Assembly: GCA_031264875.1 (NCBI GenBank) | Contig: JAISDK010000060.1 | Span: forward strand, 1-7,966 | DNA length: 7,966 nt | Direction: 5' to 3' | Origin: Prevotellaceae bacterium | GTDB lineage: Bacteria; Bacteroidota; Bacteroidia; Bacteroidales; UBA932 | In this document: positions 1-7,291 of the stretch, piece after piece | How the letters are laid out: every line of letters begins with the position of its first letter | Position numbering within the stretch: the stretch's first letter is position 1 | Notes under the pieces: model-generated | The model's database searches: none | What the model saw: the letters and a program-made list of their open reading frames with translations, nothing else | What the model was told of the DNA's origin: nothing | Translations under genes and position numbers: made by a program

Positions 1-580
1 GGGAACGCCGACCGACTGTGTTAAAGTTGCCATGAGTTGCCTGCTTCCCCGTCAGCCCGACTTAATGGTTTCGGGAATCAATCACGGCTCAAACTCCTCG
101 GTGAGCGTGATTTACTCGGGAACAATGGGCGCCGCCATCGAAGCGGCAATGCTGGGAATGCCTTCGATAGGTTTTTCGCTGTGCGACCATTCTTTGGACG
201 CCGACTTCTCGGCATCGGTAAAATACGGAAAAGTTATTGTGCAGGAAGTCCTGACAAACGGAATACCGAAAGGCATTGCTTTGAACGTGAACATTCCCGC
301 CTTACCTTTCGACAAAATAAAGGGAATACGGATATGCCGCCAAAACAAAGGCATGTGGAACGAAGACTTCATAATGAAGCCGGACCCGGTGACAGGCGAA
401 AAACTGTATTGGCTTACAGGATATTATCATAACGAAGAATCGGGAGCGGAAGGAACCGACGAAACAGTGCTGAGCAACGGCTATATCTCTATCGTTCCAA
501 CCCATTTCGACCTTACGGCATACGGTGTTGCCGATGAAATGAAAAGATTCGAAAAACTTTACGATACTGTGCGTCAATGA
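1..580 (+). CDS. surE: 5'-nucleotidase SurE, partial (5' end outside the window)
   Basis: SurE is a metal-dependent phosphatase that removes phosphate from nucleoside 5'- and 3'-monophosphates and sometimes short polyphosphate; it is normally cytosolic. The frame is open from the window edge (first complete codon at base 2), giving 192 residues. With family members near 250 residues, about 60 N-terminal residues, including the metal-binding DD pair, lie outside the window. Visible family signatures are GTPTDCVK at the edge, SGINHGSN at 71-94 (its Asn is a known metal ligand), YSGTMGAAIEA just after, and the C-terminal TDETVLSNGYISIVP followed by DLTAYG. The internal ATG at base 32 lies inside the conserved core and is not the start. 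The stop codon overlaps the next start as ATGA, so the two genes are probably translationally coupled. The 5' truncation is only the window limit; nothing suggests a pseudogene. Confidence 0.95.
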   Translation, partial: GTPTDCVKVAMSCLLPRQPDLMVSGINHGSNSSVSVIYSGTMGAAIEAAMLGMPSIGFSLCDHSLDADFSASVKYGKVIVQEVLTNGIPKGIALNVNIPALPFDKIKGIRICRQNKGMWNEDFIMKPDPVTGEKLYWLTGYYHNEESGAEGTDETVLSNGYISIVPTHFDLTAYGVADEMKRFEKLYDTVRQ

Positions 581-1530
581 ATCTTCGCACCATAAAGTAT
601 ATTGTCGCAATACTGTCGGGGTGTGCAGCTACTGTTGGCTGCATCGATTCCGGCAGTAACTTTGCCGTGCAGGATATTGAAAATATTTCCAGAATCGAAT
701 TGAGCGACAGGAACGACCGTATTGTACTCTCAAAAACGGGCGACGGCGAATGGCTGGCTTCATCGTTCAAAGCAAATATGCAGAACGTTTCAAACCTAAT
801 GACAATACTTTCCGGTATCGAAGTGCGGTATCCTCTTCCCAAAATGTACGATTCGGCATATCCCTGTAAAAAGATAATCGACGAAGGAATCCTGGTAAAG
901 GCATTTAAAGGGAAGAAAACCGTAAAAAGCTACTATTTACTCACTACCGGTGAGGACAATGTGGAAGCGATCGGTTTGACGGACGAAAAACAAAAGCCTT
1001 ATGTTCTGGAATTACCGGGAAGGGACATCGAGTTTGGTGATTACATTGTTATGGAACCCTCCTTCTGGGAAAACAATATACTTTTTTCCCTCAATGCCGG
1101 ACAGATAAAATACCTGAAAATTGAAAACATGGAAACTCCATGCAGTTCATTTTCAATTAAAGTAGCCGACAGTATATTTCTGTATGACATGCAGGGCAAA
1201 AACATTCTGTTCAACAGGTTTAAAATGGAGGCTTATTTAAGTTATTTCAACAGCATTTCATTCGACAGCAACTTGAATATTCCGGATGACGAAAAGCAGC
1301 AAATACGTTCTACAGCGCCGCTGTATGTCATGACAGTAGAAAGCGACACCGACAGCCTGACATGTTATATTAATCCAATAGCCGATAGCCGTTCAGACGA
1401 TTACGGCAATCCGCTTGTTTACGACAGGGATTTTTTCTACTTAATAGTTCCTCAGAAGAATCTTTTTGCCAAAGCCTGCTGGTTGAAATTTGACATCCTG
1501 CTTGAGGAACCCGGTTATTTTCAGGATTGA
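577..1530 (+). CDS. Probable lipoprotein, DUF4340-like, coupled to surE
   Basis: This is a 317-residue protein of unknown function. Its start overlaps the surE stop in ATGA and no other start fits better. The N-terminus is basic (MNLRTIK), then hydrophobic, with two possible lipobox cysteines: LSGC (Cys16), the better match, and TVGC (Cys22), followed by IDSGSN. Export and lipidation are therefore inferred. Residues 30-190 look like the Bacteroidota members of the DUF4340 group: an isoleucine-rich strand (ISRIELSDRNDRIVLSK), a W59 segment, a helix (NVSNLMTILSGIEVRYPLPK), then strands leading to PYVLELPGRD (141-150) and SFWENNILF (162-170). DUF4340 domains occur in gliding/ABC-type auxiliary proteins, but no function can be assigned here. 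The C-terminal part (190-317) is beta-rich and unrecognised. As I recall, surE is often followed by lpxB in this phylum; here it is not. Family assignment is by eye only. Confidence 0.8.
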   Translation: MNLRTIKYIVAILSGCAATVGCIDSGSNFAVQDIENISRIELSDRNDRIVLSKTGDGEWLASSFKANMQNVSNLMTILSGIEVRYPLPKMYDSAYPCKKIIDEGILVKAFKGKKTVKSYYLLTTGEDNVEAIGLTDEKQKPYVLELPGRDIEFGDYIVMEPSFWENNILFSLNAGQIKYLKIENMETPCSSFSIKVADSIFLYDMQGKNILFNRFKMEAYLSYFNSISFDSNLNIPDDEKQQIRSTAPLYVMTVESDTDSLTCYINPIADSRSDDYGNPLVYDRDFFYLIVPQKNLFAKACWLKFDILLEEPGYFQD

Positions 1531-1548
1531 CCGGCCCTGCTAAAGAAA

Positions 1549-1573
1549 TAAGGCTGCCTTTCGAGCAGCCTTA
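1549..1573. terminator. Bidirectional intrinsic terminator between convergent genes
   Basis: A perfect 8-bp stem (AAGGCTGC at 1550-1557 with GCAGCCTT at 1565-1572, plus a T-A pair at 1549/1573) closes a 7-base loop. It sits 19 bases after the DUF4340-like gene and 41 bases after the tsf stop. On the minus strand the stem is followed by TTATTTCTTT, a reasonable U-rich tail, so it ends the rplM-rpsI-rpsB-tsf transcript. On the plus strand the tail is weaker (AAAATTCATTAAC), but the stem can still serve the surE transcript. Confidence 0.85.
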
Positions 1574-1614
1574 AAATTCATTAACAATTTAAATTTTTAT
1601 ATATGAAAAACACT

Positions 1615-2442
1615 TTAATCATTCAAAGAAAAACGCACATACCTTGTAACTGATACTTCAGGATCGATGTTTTTCAGGTATTGACCTACAGATATTTTCT
1701 GGTCTTTAATGAAATCCTGGGAATCCAGGGTATTTTCCTTAAAGAATTTTTTCAGTTTACCTTCGGCAATTATTTCTATCATATTTTCCGGTTTATTTTC
1801 CAGACGGGCCTGCTCTCTGCCGATTTGCAGTTCACGCTCGATAACTTCCGGAGGACAGACGTCTTTGCTTATCGACACAGGGTTCATCGCCGCAACCTGC
1901 ATTGCTATGTCTCTTCCTGCTTCGACCGAAATGGTTTTGTTAAAAGCGACAATGGTAGCGAGCTTGTTGTTCATGTGGATATAGGATTCCAGATGGTTTC
2001 CCGAAATTCTCTCGTATGAAGCGATAATGTGTTTTTCTCCGCTTTTGCCTGTCTGGTCGCTAATAAGTTGAGCTATTGCAGAACCTTCGACGGTAATTGC
2101 TTCCAGAGCCTCTTTGTCATCTGGCAGGGCAGCAATAGCCGCGTTGGCTATTTTGTTGGCCAGCGCCTTGAAATCGTCTGTTTTGGCAACGAAGTCCGTT
2201 TCACAGCCCAGAGCTACCAGGATTCCTTCCGTAGCATTTTCGTTTACTTTGGCAATCACTGCGCCTTCCGTCGTTTCACGGTCAGCACGTTTGGCTGCAA
2301 CCAGTTTTCCTTTTTCGCGTATAATTTCCTGGGCGCGGTCGAAATTTCCATCGGCCTCGGCAAGAGCATTTTTACAGTCCATCATGCCTGCGCCGGTCAT
2401 TTTTCTCAGTTTTGCAACATCAGTTGCCTTTATTTCTGCCAT
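1615..2442 (-). CDS. tsf: Translation elongation factor Ts
   Basis: EF-Ts is the guanine-nucleotide exchange factor that releases GDP from EF-Tu in the cytosol. The 275-residue protein has the N-terminal UBA-like module with VAKLRKMTGAGMMDCKNAL (residues 9-27). The EF-Tu-contacting ETDFVAKTDDF follows at 81-91. The second core motif DIAMQVAAMNP is at 178-188, and the C-terminal module ends in PEVSVTRYVRFSLND. The length is close to the E. coli protein (283) and shorter than the roughly 330-residue form I recall for Bacteroides, which has an extra insertion. It is the last gene of the ribosomal cluster, 48 bases after rpsB, the usual rpsB-tsf pairing. ATG is at 2442-2440, preceded by AGGAGA (2453-2458) with a 10-base spacer, a stronger Shine-Dalgarno match than its neighbours have. 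The hairpin terminator follows 41 bases past the stop. Confidence 0.98.
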   Translation of the reverse strand: MAEIKATDVAKLRKMTGAGMMDCKNALAEADGNFDRAQEIIREKGKLVAAKRADRETTEGAVIAKVNENATEGILVALGCETDFVAKTDDFKALANKIANAAIAALPDDKEALEAITVEGSAIAQLISDQTGKSGEKHIIASYERISGNHLESYIHMNNKLATIVAFNKTISVEAGRDIAMQVAAMNPVSISKDVCPPEVIERELQIGREQARLENKPENMIEIIAEGKLKKFFKENTLDSQDFIKDQKISVGQYLKNIDPEVSVTRYVRFSLND

Positions 2443-2452
2443 AATTAATAAA

Positions 2453-2458
2453 TCTCCT
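2453..2458 (-). promoter_or_regulatory. Shine-Dalgarno site of tsf (AGGAGA)
   Basis: AGGAGA lies 10 bases upstream of the tsf ATG in an otherwise AT-rich 48-base spacer. Bacteroidota ribosomes generally make little use of Shine-Dalgarno pairing, and the other cluster genes here have A-rich leaders, so this one stands out. Confidence 0.6.
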
Positions 2459-2490
2459 ATTATGAATTTAATAATTTATATTGTAATACT

Positions 2491-3309
2491 TTAGTGAGAC
2501 TGTGTACGTGCATTGTCTTCGCGCGTATTGTTGTCTCTTTTGGTTTTATTACGGGATCTTGTTTTAACGCGTACCGGCGCTGTTTCACCGGCTGTTACTG
2601 TTTCGTCCTTTTCTTTTTCGCCTTTTCTTTCGTCGAGACCGTCTTTCATTGCGTCACAGGCAATACCTACGATTAAATCAATAGATTTTGCAGCATCGTC
2701 GTTTGCCGGAATAACATAATCAATGTTTGTAGGATCACAGCAGGTATCAACTATTGCAATAACCGGAATATTCAAGCGTTTGGCTTCTTTCACTGCATTA
2801 GCTTCCTTTTGAACGTCAACGATAAAAAGAGCGGCAGGCAAACGTGAAAGATCGGCGATGGAACCAAGGTTTTTCTCCAGCTTGGCTCTCTGGCGGGAGA
2901 TTTGCAGTCTCTCGCGTTTCGACAGTGTTTCAACTGTTCCATCGTTAAGCATTTTATCGATGGAATTCATTTTCTTTACGGCTTTACGTATTGTAGGAAA
3001 ATTGGTAAGCATACCGCCTGGCCAGCGTTCGGTTACGTATGGCATATCGATAGCTTTAACTTTTTCTGCAACAATATCTTTTGCTTGTTTCTTGGTAGCA
3101 ACAAACAATACTTTGCGGCCCGAGCGTGCAATGTTGTACAGCACTCTGGCAGCCTCATCTATTTTTACAACGGTTTTATGCAGGTCGATAATATGGATTC
3201 CGTTCTTTTCCATAAAGATATAGGGAGCCATTTTAGGGTTCCATTTTCTTTTCATGTGACCGAAATGCACGCCTGCATCAAGTAAATCCTGGAATGTTGT
3301 CTTTGACAT
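2491..3309 (-). CDS. rpsB: 30S ribosomal protein S2
   Basis: S2 is a late-assembling 30S protein that sits between head and body of the small subunit and helps recruit S1. The 272-residue sequence carries the family hallmarks AGVHFGH (12-18), NPKMAPYIF (24-32), ERWPGGMLTNF (94-104), LPAALFIVDV (157-166) and IVDTCCDPTNIDYVIPANDDA (186-206). The conserved fold ends near residue 225. Residues 226-272 form a highly charged, probably disordered tail rich in Lys, Arg, Glu and Thr, longer than the E. coli protein (241) and lineage-specific. The ATG at 3309-3307 is preceded by an A-rich leader without a Shine-Dalgarno site. A 161-base gap separates it from rpsI, unusually long for this otherwise tight cluster, and may hold a regulatory leader. 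It is followed by tsf on the same transcript. Confidence 0.98.
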   Translation of the reverse strand: MSKTTFQDLLDAGVHFGHMKRKWNPKMAPYIFMEKNGIHIIDLHKTVVKIDEAARVLYNIARSGRKVLFVATKKQAKDIVAEKVKAIDMPYVTERWPGGMLTNFPTIRKAVKKMNSIDKMLNDGTVETLSKRERLQISRQRAKLEKNLGSIADLSRLPAALFIVDVQKEANAVKEAKRLNIPVIAIVDTCCDPTNIDYVIPANDDAAKSIDLIVGIACDAMKDGLDERKGEKEKDETVTAGETAPVRVKTRSRNKTKRDNNTREDNARTQSH

Positions 3310-3470
3310 TTTTTAATTCTTTTTAATTTTTAACTTTTAAACTCTTTTCATCAATTTTTCACGTAGTGGACTTAATTCCAATCGGAAAAATTTTCCGCAA
3401 CGCAGCATTATCCTGCATATCGAGGGATAATTTGTAACTGACGCTGTGCTGTAGAAAAACTGCATTTTTG
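3310..3470 (-). promoter_or_regulatory. Candidate rpsB leader with two hairpins
   Basis: The 161-base gap between rpsI and rpsB is much longer than the 8-base rplM-rpsI gap. Two inverted repeats are visible: a 7-bp stem (3407-3413 with 3425-3431, ATTATCC/GGATAAT, 11-base loop) and CGGAAAA/TTTTCCG at 3383-3397. The last 50 bases before the ATG are very A-rich on the coding strand. Neither hairpin has a U tail, so they are not obvious terminators, and I see no TAnnTTTG promoter in the gap. S2 autoregulates its own mRNA in other bacteria; such a role here is inference. Confidence 0.35.
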
Positions 3471-3860
3471 TTAGCGTTTACTGAATTGAAATCTTTTACG
3501 CGCTCCCGGACGTCCCGGTTTTTTACGTTCAACCTTACGCGGGTCACGGGTAAGGAATCCGCTGGCTTTCAATTTCGCTCTGAATGTTTCGGCGTCCAGC
3601 TTACAGATGGCGCGGGCAATACCCAGTCGCAACGCTTCTGCCTGGCCTTTGATTCCGCCTCCGTTCAGGTTCACCTTGAGGTCGTATTTTCCTTCGGTTT
3701 CGGTTACGGCAAGCGGCTGTTTCACCACATACTGTAACAGTTTGGAGGGAAAATAATTGTCTAACGGGCGACCGTTGATTGTGATAACTCCTGTCCCGGC
3801 AGTCAGATAAACCCGGGCAATAGCAGCTTTTCGTCTTCCAAGTGCATTAATTACTTCCAT
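3471..3860 (-). CDS. rpsI: 30S ribosomal protein S9
   Basis: S9 is a small-subunit head protein whose C-terminal tail reaches the P-site tRNA anticodon stem. The 129-residue protein starts MEVINALGRRKAAIARV, with the family GRRK at 8-11. It contains GGGIKGQAEALRLGIARA (67-84) and ends in the basic segment LTRDPRKVERKK (103-114) and GRPGARKRFQFSKR, with the universally conserved terminal Lys-Arg present. Length matches the family (about 128-130). ATG is at 3860-3858, only 8 bases after the rplM stop, so it is co-transcribed and probably translationally linked to rplM, the standard L13-S9 pair. There is no clear Shine-Dalgarno site in the short spacer. Confidence 0.98.
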   Translation of the reverse strand: MEVINALGRRKAAIARVYLTAGTGVITINGRPLDNYFPSKLLQYVVKQPLAVTETEGKYDLKVNLNGGGIKGQAEALRLGIARAICKLDAETFRAKLKASGFLTRDPRKVERKKPGRPGARKRFQFSKR

Positions 3861-3868
3861 CGTCTATT

Positions 3869-4321
3869 TTAAATCTCTTTTAATGTAACTTGTTTTGGTT
3901 GTTGCGCTTCATGAGGATGTTCATTTCCTGTATAAACATACAGGTTGTGAAATAGCTTGGCGCCAAGTCTGTTTTTTGGAAGCATACCTTTTACGGCAGC
4001 TTCTATCACGGCGTTTGGTTTGCTCTCCAGCAATTGCTTGGGGGTAGCAAAACGTTGGCCTCCCGGATAGCCGGTATGGCGCACATACACCTTGTCTGTT
4101 TTCTTCTTACCCGTCAGTTTCACTTTTTTAGCGTTGAGAATAATTACATTGTCTCCGCAATCAACATGAGGGGTAAAGTCCGGTTTGTTCTTGCCTCGCA
4201 GAATTAACGACACTCGTGATGCAAGACGCCCCAAAACTACATCGGTAGCATCGATAACGTACCACGTTTTATTCACTGTGGATGCGTTTGCTGATACTGT
4301 TTTGTAACTTAAAGTGTTCAC
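3869..4321 (-). CDS. rplM: 50S ribosomal protein L13 (GTG start)
   Basis: L13 is an early-assembling 23S rRNA-binding protein of the large subunit. The 150-residue sequence shows W20, the DA pair 24-25, LGRLAS (30-35), DFTPHVDCGDNVIILNA (48-64), HTGYPGG (82-88), VKGMLPKN (110-117) and HPHEAQQPKQ (135-144), all L13 hallmarks. The start is GTG (4321-4319): translation from it gives MNTLSYKT, matching the N-terminus I recall for Bacteroides L13 (MDTLSYKT), and no ATG lies nearby in frame. AAGG at 4326-4329 sits just upstream, a weak Shine-Dalgarno-like match. It is the first gene of the rplM-rpsI-rpsB-tsf cluster, about 60 bases downstream of the predicted transcription start. L13 is often a feedback regulator of its own operon, so the leader may be regulatory. 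Confidence 0.98.
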   Translation of the reverse strand: MNTLSYKTVSANASTVNKTWYVIDATDVVLGRLASRVSLILRGKNKPDFTPHVDCGDNVIILNAKKVKLTGKKKTDKVYVRHTGYPGGQRFATPKQLLESKPNAVIEAAVKGMLPKNRLGAKLFHNLYVYTGNEHPHEAQQPKQVTLKEI

Positions 4322-4372
4322 TTTACCTTGTTCTTTTTTTAATTAACTAAATACTACATTATGATCCTAAAA

Positions 4373-4386
4373 CCCATAAAAATGGG
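4373..4386 (-). promoter_or_regulatory. Hairpin at the 5' end of the rplM leader
   Basis: CCCAT (4373-4377) pairs with ATGGG (4382-4386) around a 4-base loop, immediately at or after the predicted transcription start. It is short and lacks a terminator tail in a useful position. It could be part of an L13-responsive leader; I recall that a ribosomal leader motif upstream of L13 genes has been proposed for Bacteroidia, but cannot confirm a match. Confidence 0.35.
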
Positions 4387-4390
4387 GGTG

Positions 4391-4423
4391 CAAAGGTATA
4401 GATTATTTTTTCAATCCGGCAAA
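4391..4423 (-). promoter_or_regulatory. Bacteroidota-type promoter of the rplM operon
   Basis: On the minus strand, TTTG (4423-4420) is followed after 21 bases by TACCTTTG (4398-4391), an excellent match to the TTTG/TAnnTTTG consensus recognised by the primary sigma factor of Bacteroidota. The extended -7 reads TATACCTTTGCACCC. The expected transcription start is near 4384, giving a leader of about 60 bases before the GTG of rplM. Confidence 0.85.
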
Positions 4424-4448
4424 TTTTCTGCAACAAAAATCCTGCCGG
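4417..4448 (-). repeat. Inverted repeat CCGGCA/TGCCGG spanning the rplM -33 box
   Basis: CCGGCA (4417-4422) is complementary to TGCCGG (4443-4448), with an inner ATTTT/AAAAT pairing inside the 20-base gap. It lies between the rhamnosidase stop (4550) and the rplM promoter and covers the -33 element. No T-run follows on the minus strand (ATTGAAAAAA), so it is a poor intrinsic terminator; it could be an operator or a weak terminator for the rhamnosidase. Confidence 0.35.
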
Positions 4449-4466
4449 TGGAGATATGCCGGTGGA
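4443..4466. repeat. Direct repeat TGCCGGTGGA x2, upstream of the rplM promoter
   Basis: The 10-mer TGCCGGTGGA occurs at 4443-4452 and again at 4457-4466, a 14-base period, about 20 bases upstream of the -33 box of the rplM promoter. Its first half also forms one arm of the adjacent CCGGCA/TGCCGG inverted repeat. It could be a binding site for a regulator or a chance duplication. Confidence 0.5.
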
Positions 4467-4549
4467 TACTAAGATTATATCATTTAAATTTCTGCATTGT
4501 AATGCCGAATCTTCCCTTCGACAGCCCGAATATGTTCGTTTTGCGGCCA

Positions 4550-7291
4550 TCAGTTCGGATTCTCGGTTAAAACATATTTCCCCGCTTCTGCCTGAATGGC
4601 GGTTTCGTTACCCTGCCTGCTTACGATATGGATTCCCCGAGCATTTTCGAGCGGCTGTCCGTCTTCCGTTATTTGTGAAATTGCTGCCGGAAGATAAATA
4701 TTCGCTTTTGAGCCTGCCGGAACGGTGATGTCATAAATTACCTTTCCGTTTTCCCTGCGCCATCCGCTTTTGATTGTACCGTAGGGCGATTCCAGTTCCG
4801 CTTTGGCGTACGAGAGTTTTTTTACCACATTCGGGCGTATGTTGAATGTACGGTAACCCGGATCGGCAACGTCGGACTCGATTCCTGCAAGACATTTGAT
4901 GAACCATGATGAAATACCGGCGTATGAGGTATGTATCAGCGCTGAATGTCGATGATCGATTTCCCATATTTCGGGCCATGCTGTTTCGCCACGGGCTATA
5001 AAATAACCGTAACCCGGACAGGTTGTCCGTGAAAGTATCGCGCAGATAATTTCGTGGAATTGAGGATGAGCGTACAGAACGTGAAAGTACTGATAGCGTG
5101 AAAAGCTTCCGATATTGAAATAGGGATGTTCGCCGGTCAGGTCGTTTTCCAGATGTTTCAGTACCGCCGGACGCAGGGAATCGGGAACAATACCGGTGAA
5201 AAGCGCAAGCGCTGTACGTACCTGGTCGCCGCTGAGATAACTGCTGATCGACGGGTCATAGTATTTTTCGTGTATTTTAATGCGGGCTGTTTCCAGCTGT
5301 TCACGGTAAGACGCTGTTTCACCGTTCTGTCCCAATATTTCTGCAATTCGGATAAAGAGGTCGAGCGTCATGACATATACGCTGTTGTTGAAAAACAGGG
5401 ACTGCGGAGTACCGCCGTATTCAAATACCGGTCCGGGACTGACCCATTCTCCAAGGAAATATCCGTCTATGTCGAAGGGCGTTAACATTCCGTCAACTAC
5501 ATAGGTGTTCAGAAATTCAATCCATTTTTTGCCGGTACGGTATGCTTCCTCCAGTATTTTTTTATCGCCGTAGGCCAGATAATGTTCATAGGCGATGTTC
5601 ATGTTTGCCGCGCCGTTGAGCGAGCTGCCATACATTATGCTTATCTGCGGGGCAACGTAGTTGATTCGACCGTTGGGCGCCTGCACATCGCTCCAGTCGC
5701 GTACATTCTTGACGTAATATGCTCCGCTTGCGAAACATGGCAAACCCAGTCCCCATGTGGTCTGGTAGGCGCCTTCGGGTCCGTATCCCAAACGTTCGCG
5801 ATTGGGACAGTCAACCGTTACGCCTTCGGTGTTGCACATTTCGTATGTCCACCGGTCGATTTCGTACATGCGGTTAAACATTGGCTCTGAACATTCAAAG
5901 GAACCGGTGCGACAGGCGGCGCGTGATATGGCATGACCGGTGATGTCGGCAAGTTCGGGCTTCTGCTTCAGTCCGATAAAGTGGATATAGCGTCCGGCAA
6001 AGAAGTTGAAGCGGTTGCGAAATTTCTCGCCGTTTTCGCCGCGGGCAATATAGTACTGTATTTGCTTAAATTCTTCGATGGCGTTATTTCCGATATGCTC
6101 GCCGATAAAATCGGGGTGGATATCGCGACGGTTGGATATTTTGATAACCACCGTATCTCCGGCTTTCAGGCCGTTAAAGTTCGCTTCGAGATAACCGGTA
6201 AAACTTTTGCCCATGTCCACGCGCAAAACGCCGGGAATGGTATCGATAATCTCCTTTGCGGGAATTGTTTCGACTATCCGCGAAATATCCGTCATTTGAG
6301 CCGACAATGTCACTTCCGTATTATCTTTTACCGGTAGGGTTGTTACGGCATTTGCCCATTGGCTGTCGTCGAACCCGACCGTATTCCATTCTGTGGAATA
6401 ATGCCGTCCGTCAACTTCTTCTCCTCCCATGTCCACAAACTGGAATTTTCCGCTGTTGCGACTGTAGCTCTCGGCGCATTTCCATGTTGGGTTGGAATGG
6501 AGGGTGAATTTTTCGCCGTTCTTCAATTCGCCATTTAACTGCACTAAAATGGACTGATCGGTTAAAGGCGCAAAATAGTTATTGCGCGTCCAGCCCGGAC
6601 CATACCATAATGCCAGCACGTTATCGCCTTTTTCAAGCAGAGGCGCCAAGTCGTATGTTACGTAAAATATCCGCTTATCGATGCGTGAAACTGCCGGAGC
6701 CAGCACTCGCTCATCGACCTTGCGTCCGTTAACGTACAGTTCATGGTACCCGGAGGTGGCGACGTACGCAAATGCCGATGTTGCCCGACTGTCGAGTTTC
6801 AGTTTTTTGCGAAACCAGATATGTTTTTCGGGCGTTGCGGCGGGATGCTTTATCCAGTCTCCCTTCCAGTCGGAACGGTTGAGTAAACCCATTGAGAAAC
6901 GGGCGGTCTTGCTCCATGCCGAGGCTTTGCCGTCGCAATCGTACACCCGTACTTTCCAGTAATAATCGACTCCGGATTGAAACTGCACGCTGTCGCAGGC
7001 AACCAGATGTGATTGAGTGGATGCGACTTTTCCGCTGTTCCAGACGTCGGCTTCACTGTCGCGGAGTTTTGCGGGTGTTGTTGCTATCAGAACGTGAAAT
7101 GCCGTCTGGCGCTGTCCTCTGACATGCTTTGAGTCGGTTAATTTCCAGCTGATACGGGGTGTTTCCGTATCGATGCCGAGCGGATCGACAAGATATTCGC
7201 ATGTAAGTCCTTCGACACGCAGGCTGTCGTCCATAGCACAGTTGATAAAAAGAAGTAACAGAAGTCCTGTAAAAAGATTTTTTGCTTTCAT
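4550..7291 (-). CDS. Exported alpha-L-rhamnosidase, GH78-type
   Basis: Enzymes of this family release terminal alpha-L-rhamnose from plant or microbial glycans by an inverting mechanism. The ATG at 7291-7289 gives 913 residues beginning MKAKNLFTGLLLLLFINC, a signal peptide; an in-frame ATG 16 codons upstream (7339) would bury it. Cys18 followed by AMDD suggests a lipoprotein, although Asn at -1 is atypical for a lipobox. In order: a fibronectin-like N-terminal domain (about 25-135, VDPLGIDTETPRISWKL), the rhamnosidase beta-sandwich domain (about 140-330, SGYHELYVNGRKVDERVLAPAV), a further beta domain (to about 450), the (alpha/alpha)6 catalytic barrel (about 460-810) and a C-terminal beta domain. 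Catalytic-type motifs are VDCPNRERLGYG (493-504), LGEW (613-616) and GETAWPEIWEID (768-779). Residues after RLGYG are PEG where the usual motif has an Asp, a subfamily variant. No SusC/SusD genes are in the window. It is probably coupled to the small upstream frame. Confidence 0.93.
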   Translation of the reverse strand: MKAKNLFTGLLLLLFINCAMDDSLRVEGLTCEYLVDPLGIDTETPRISWKLTDSKHVRGQRQTAFHVLIATTPAKLRDSEADVWNSGKVASTQSHLVACDSVQFQSGVDYYWKVRVYDCDGKASAWSKTARFSMGLLNRSDWKGDWIKHPAATPEKHIWFRKKLKLDSRATSAFAYVATSGYHELYVNGRKVDERVLAPAVSRIDKRIFYVTYDLAPLLEKGDNVLALWYGPGWTRNNYFAPLTDQSILVQLNGELKNGEKFTLHSNPTWKCAESYSRNSGKFQFVDMGGEEVDGRHYSTEWNTVGFDDSQWANAVTTLPVKDNTEVTLSAQMTDISRIVETIPAKEIIDTIPGVLRVDMGKSFTGYLEANFNGLKAGDTVVIKISNRRDIHPDFIGEHIGNNAIEEFKQIQYYIARGENGEKFRNRFNFFAGRYIHFIGLKQKPELADITGHAISRAACRTGSFECSEPMFNRMYEIDRWTYEMCNTEGVTVDCPNRERLGYGPEGAYQTTWGLGLPCFASGAYYVKNVRDWSDVQAPNGRINYVAPQISIMYGSSLNGAANMNIAYEHYLAYGDKKILEEAYRTGKKWIEFLNTYVVDGMLTPFDIDGYFLGEWVSPGPVFEYGGTPQSLFFNNSVYVMTLDLFIRIAEILGQNGETASYREQLETARIKIHEKYYDPSISSYLSGDQVRTALALFTGIVPDSLRPAVLKHLENDLTGEHPYFNIGSFSRYQYFHVLYAHPQFHEIICAILSRTTCPGYGYFIARGETAWPEIWEIDHRHSALIHTSYAGISSWFIKCLAGIESDVADPGYRTFNIRPNVVKKLSYAKAELESPYGTIKSGWRRENGKVIYDITVPAGSKANIYLPAAISQITEDGQPLENARGIHIVSRQGNETAIQAEAGKYVLTENPN

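Noticed and set aside
3359..3547. 62-codon minus-strand frame over the rpsI 3' end and the rpsI-rpsB gap
   Set aside because: Its first half is an out-of-frame reading of the conserved rpsI tail and the rest is the structured gap.
4359..4550. 63-codon minus-strand frame starting one base inside the rhamnosidase stop (TGATG)
   Set aside because: It runs through the rplM promoter and its repeats, has an unremarkable composition and no recognisable domain; the overlap is probably chance.
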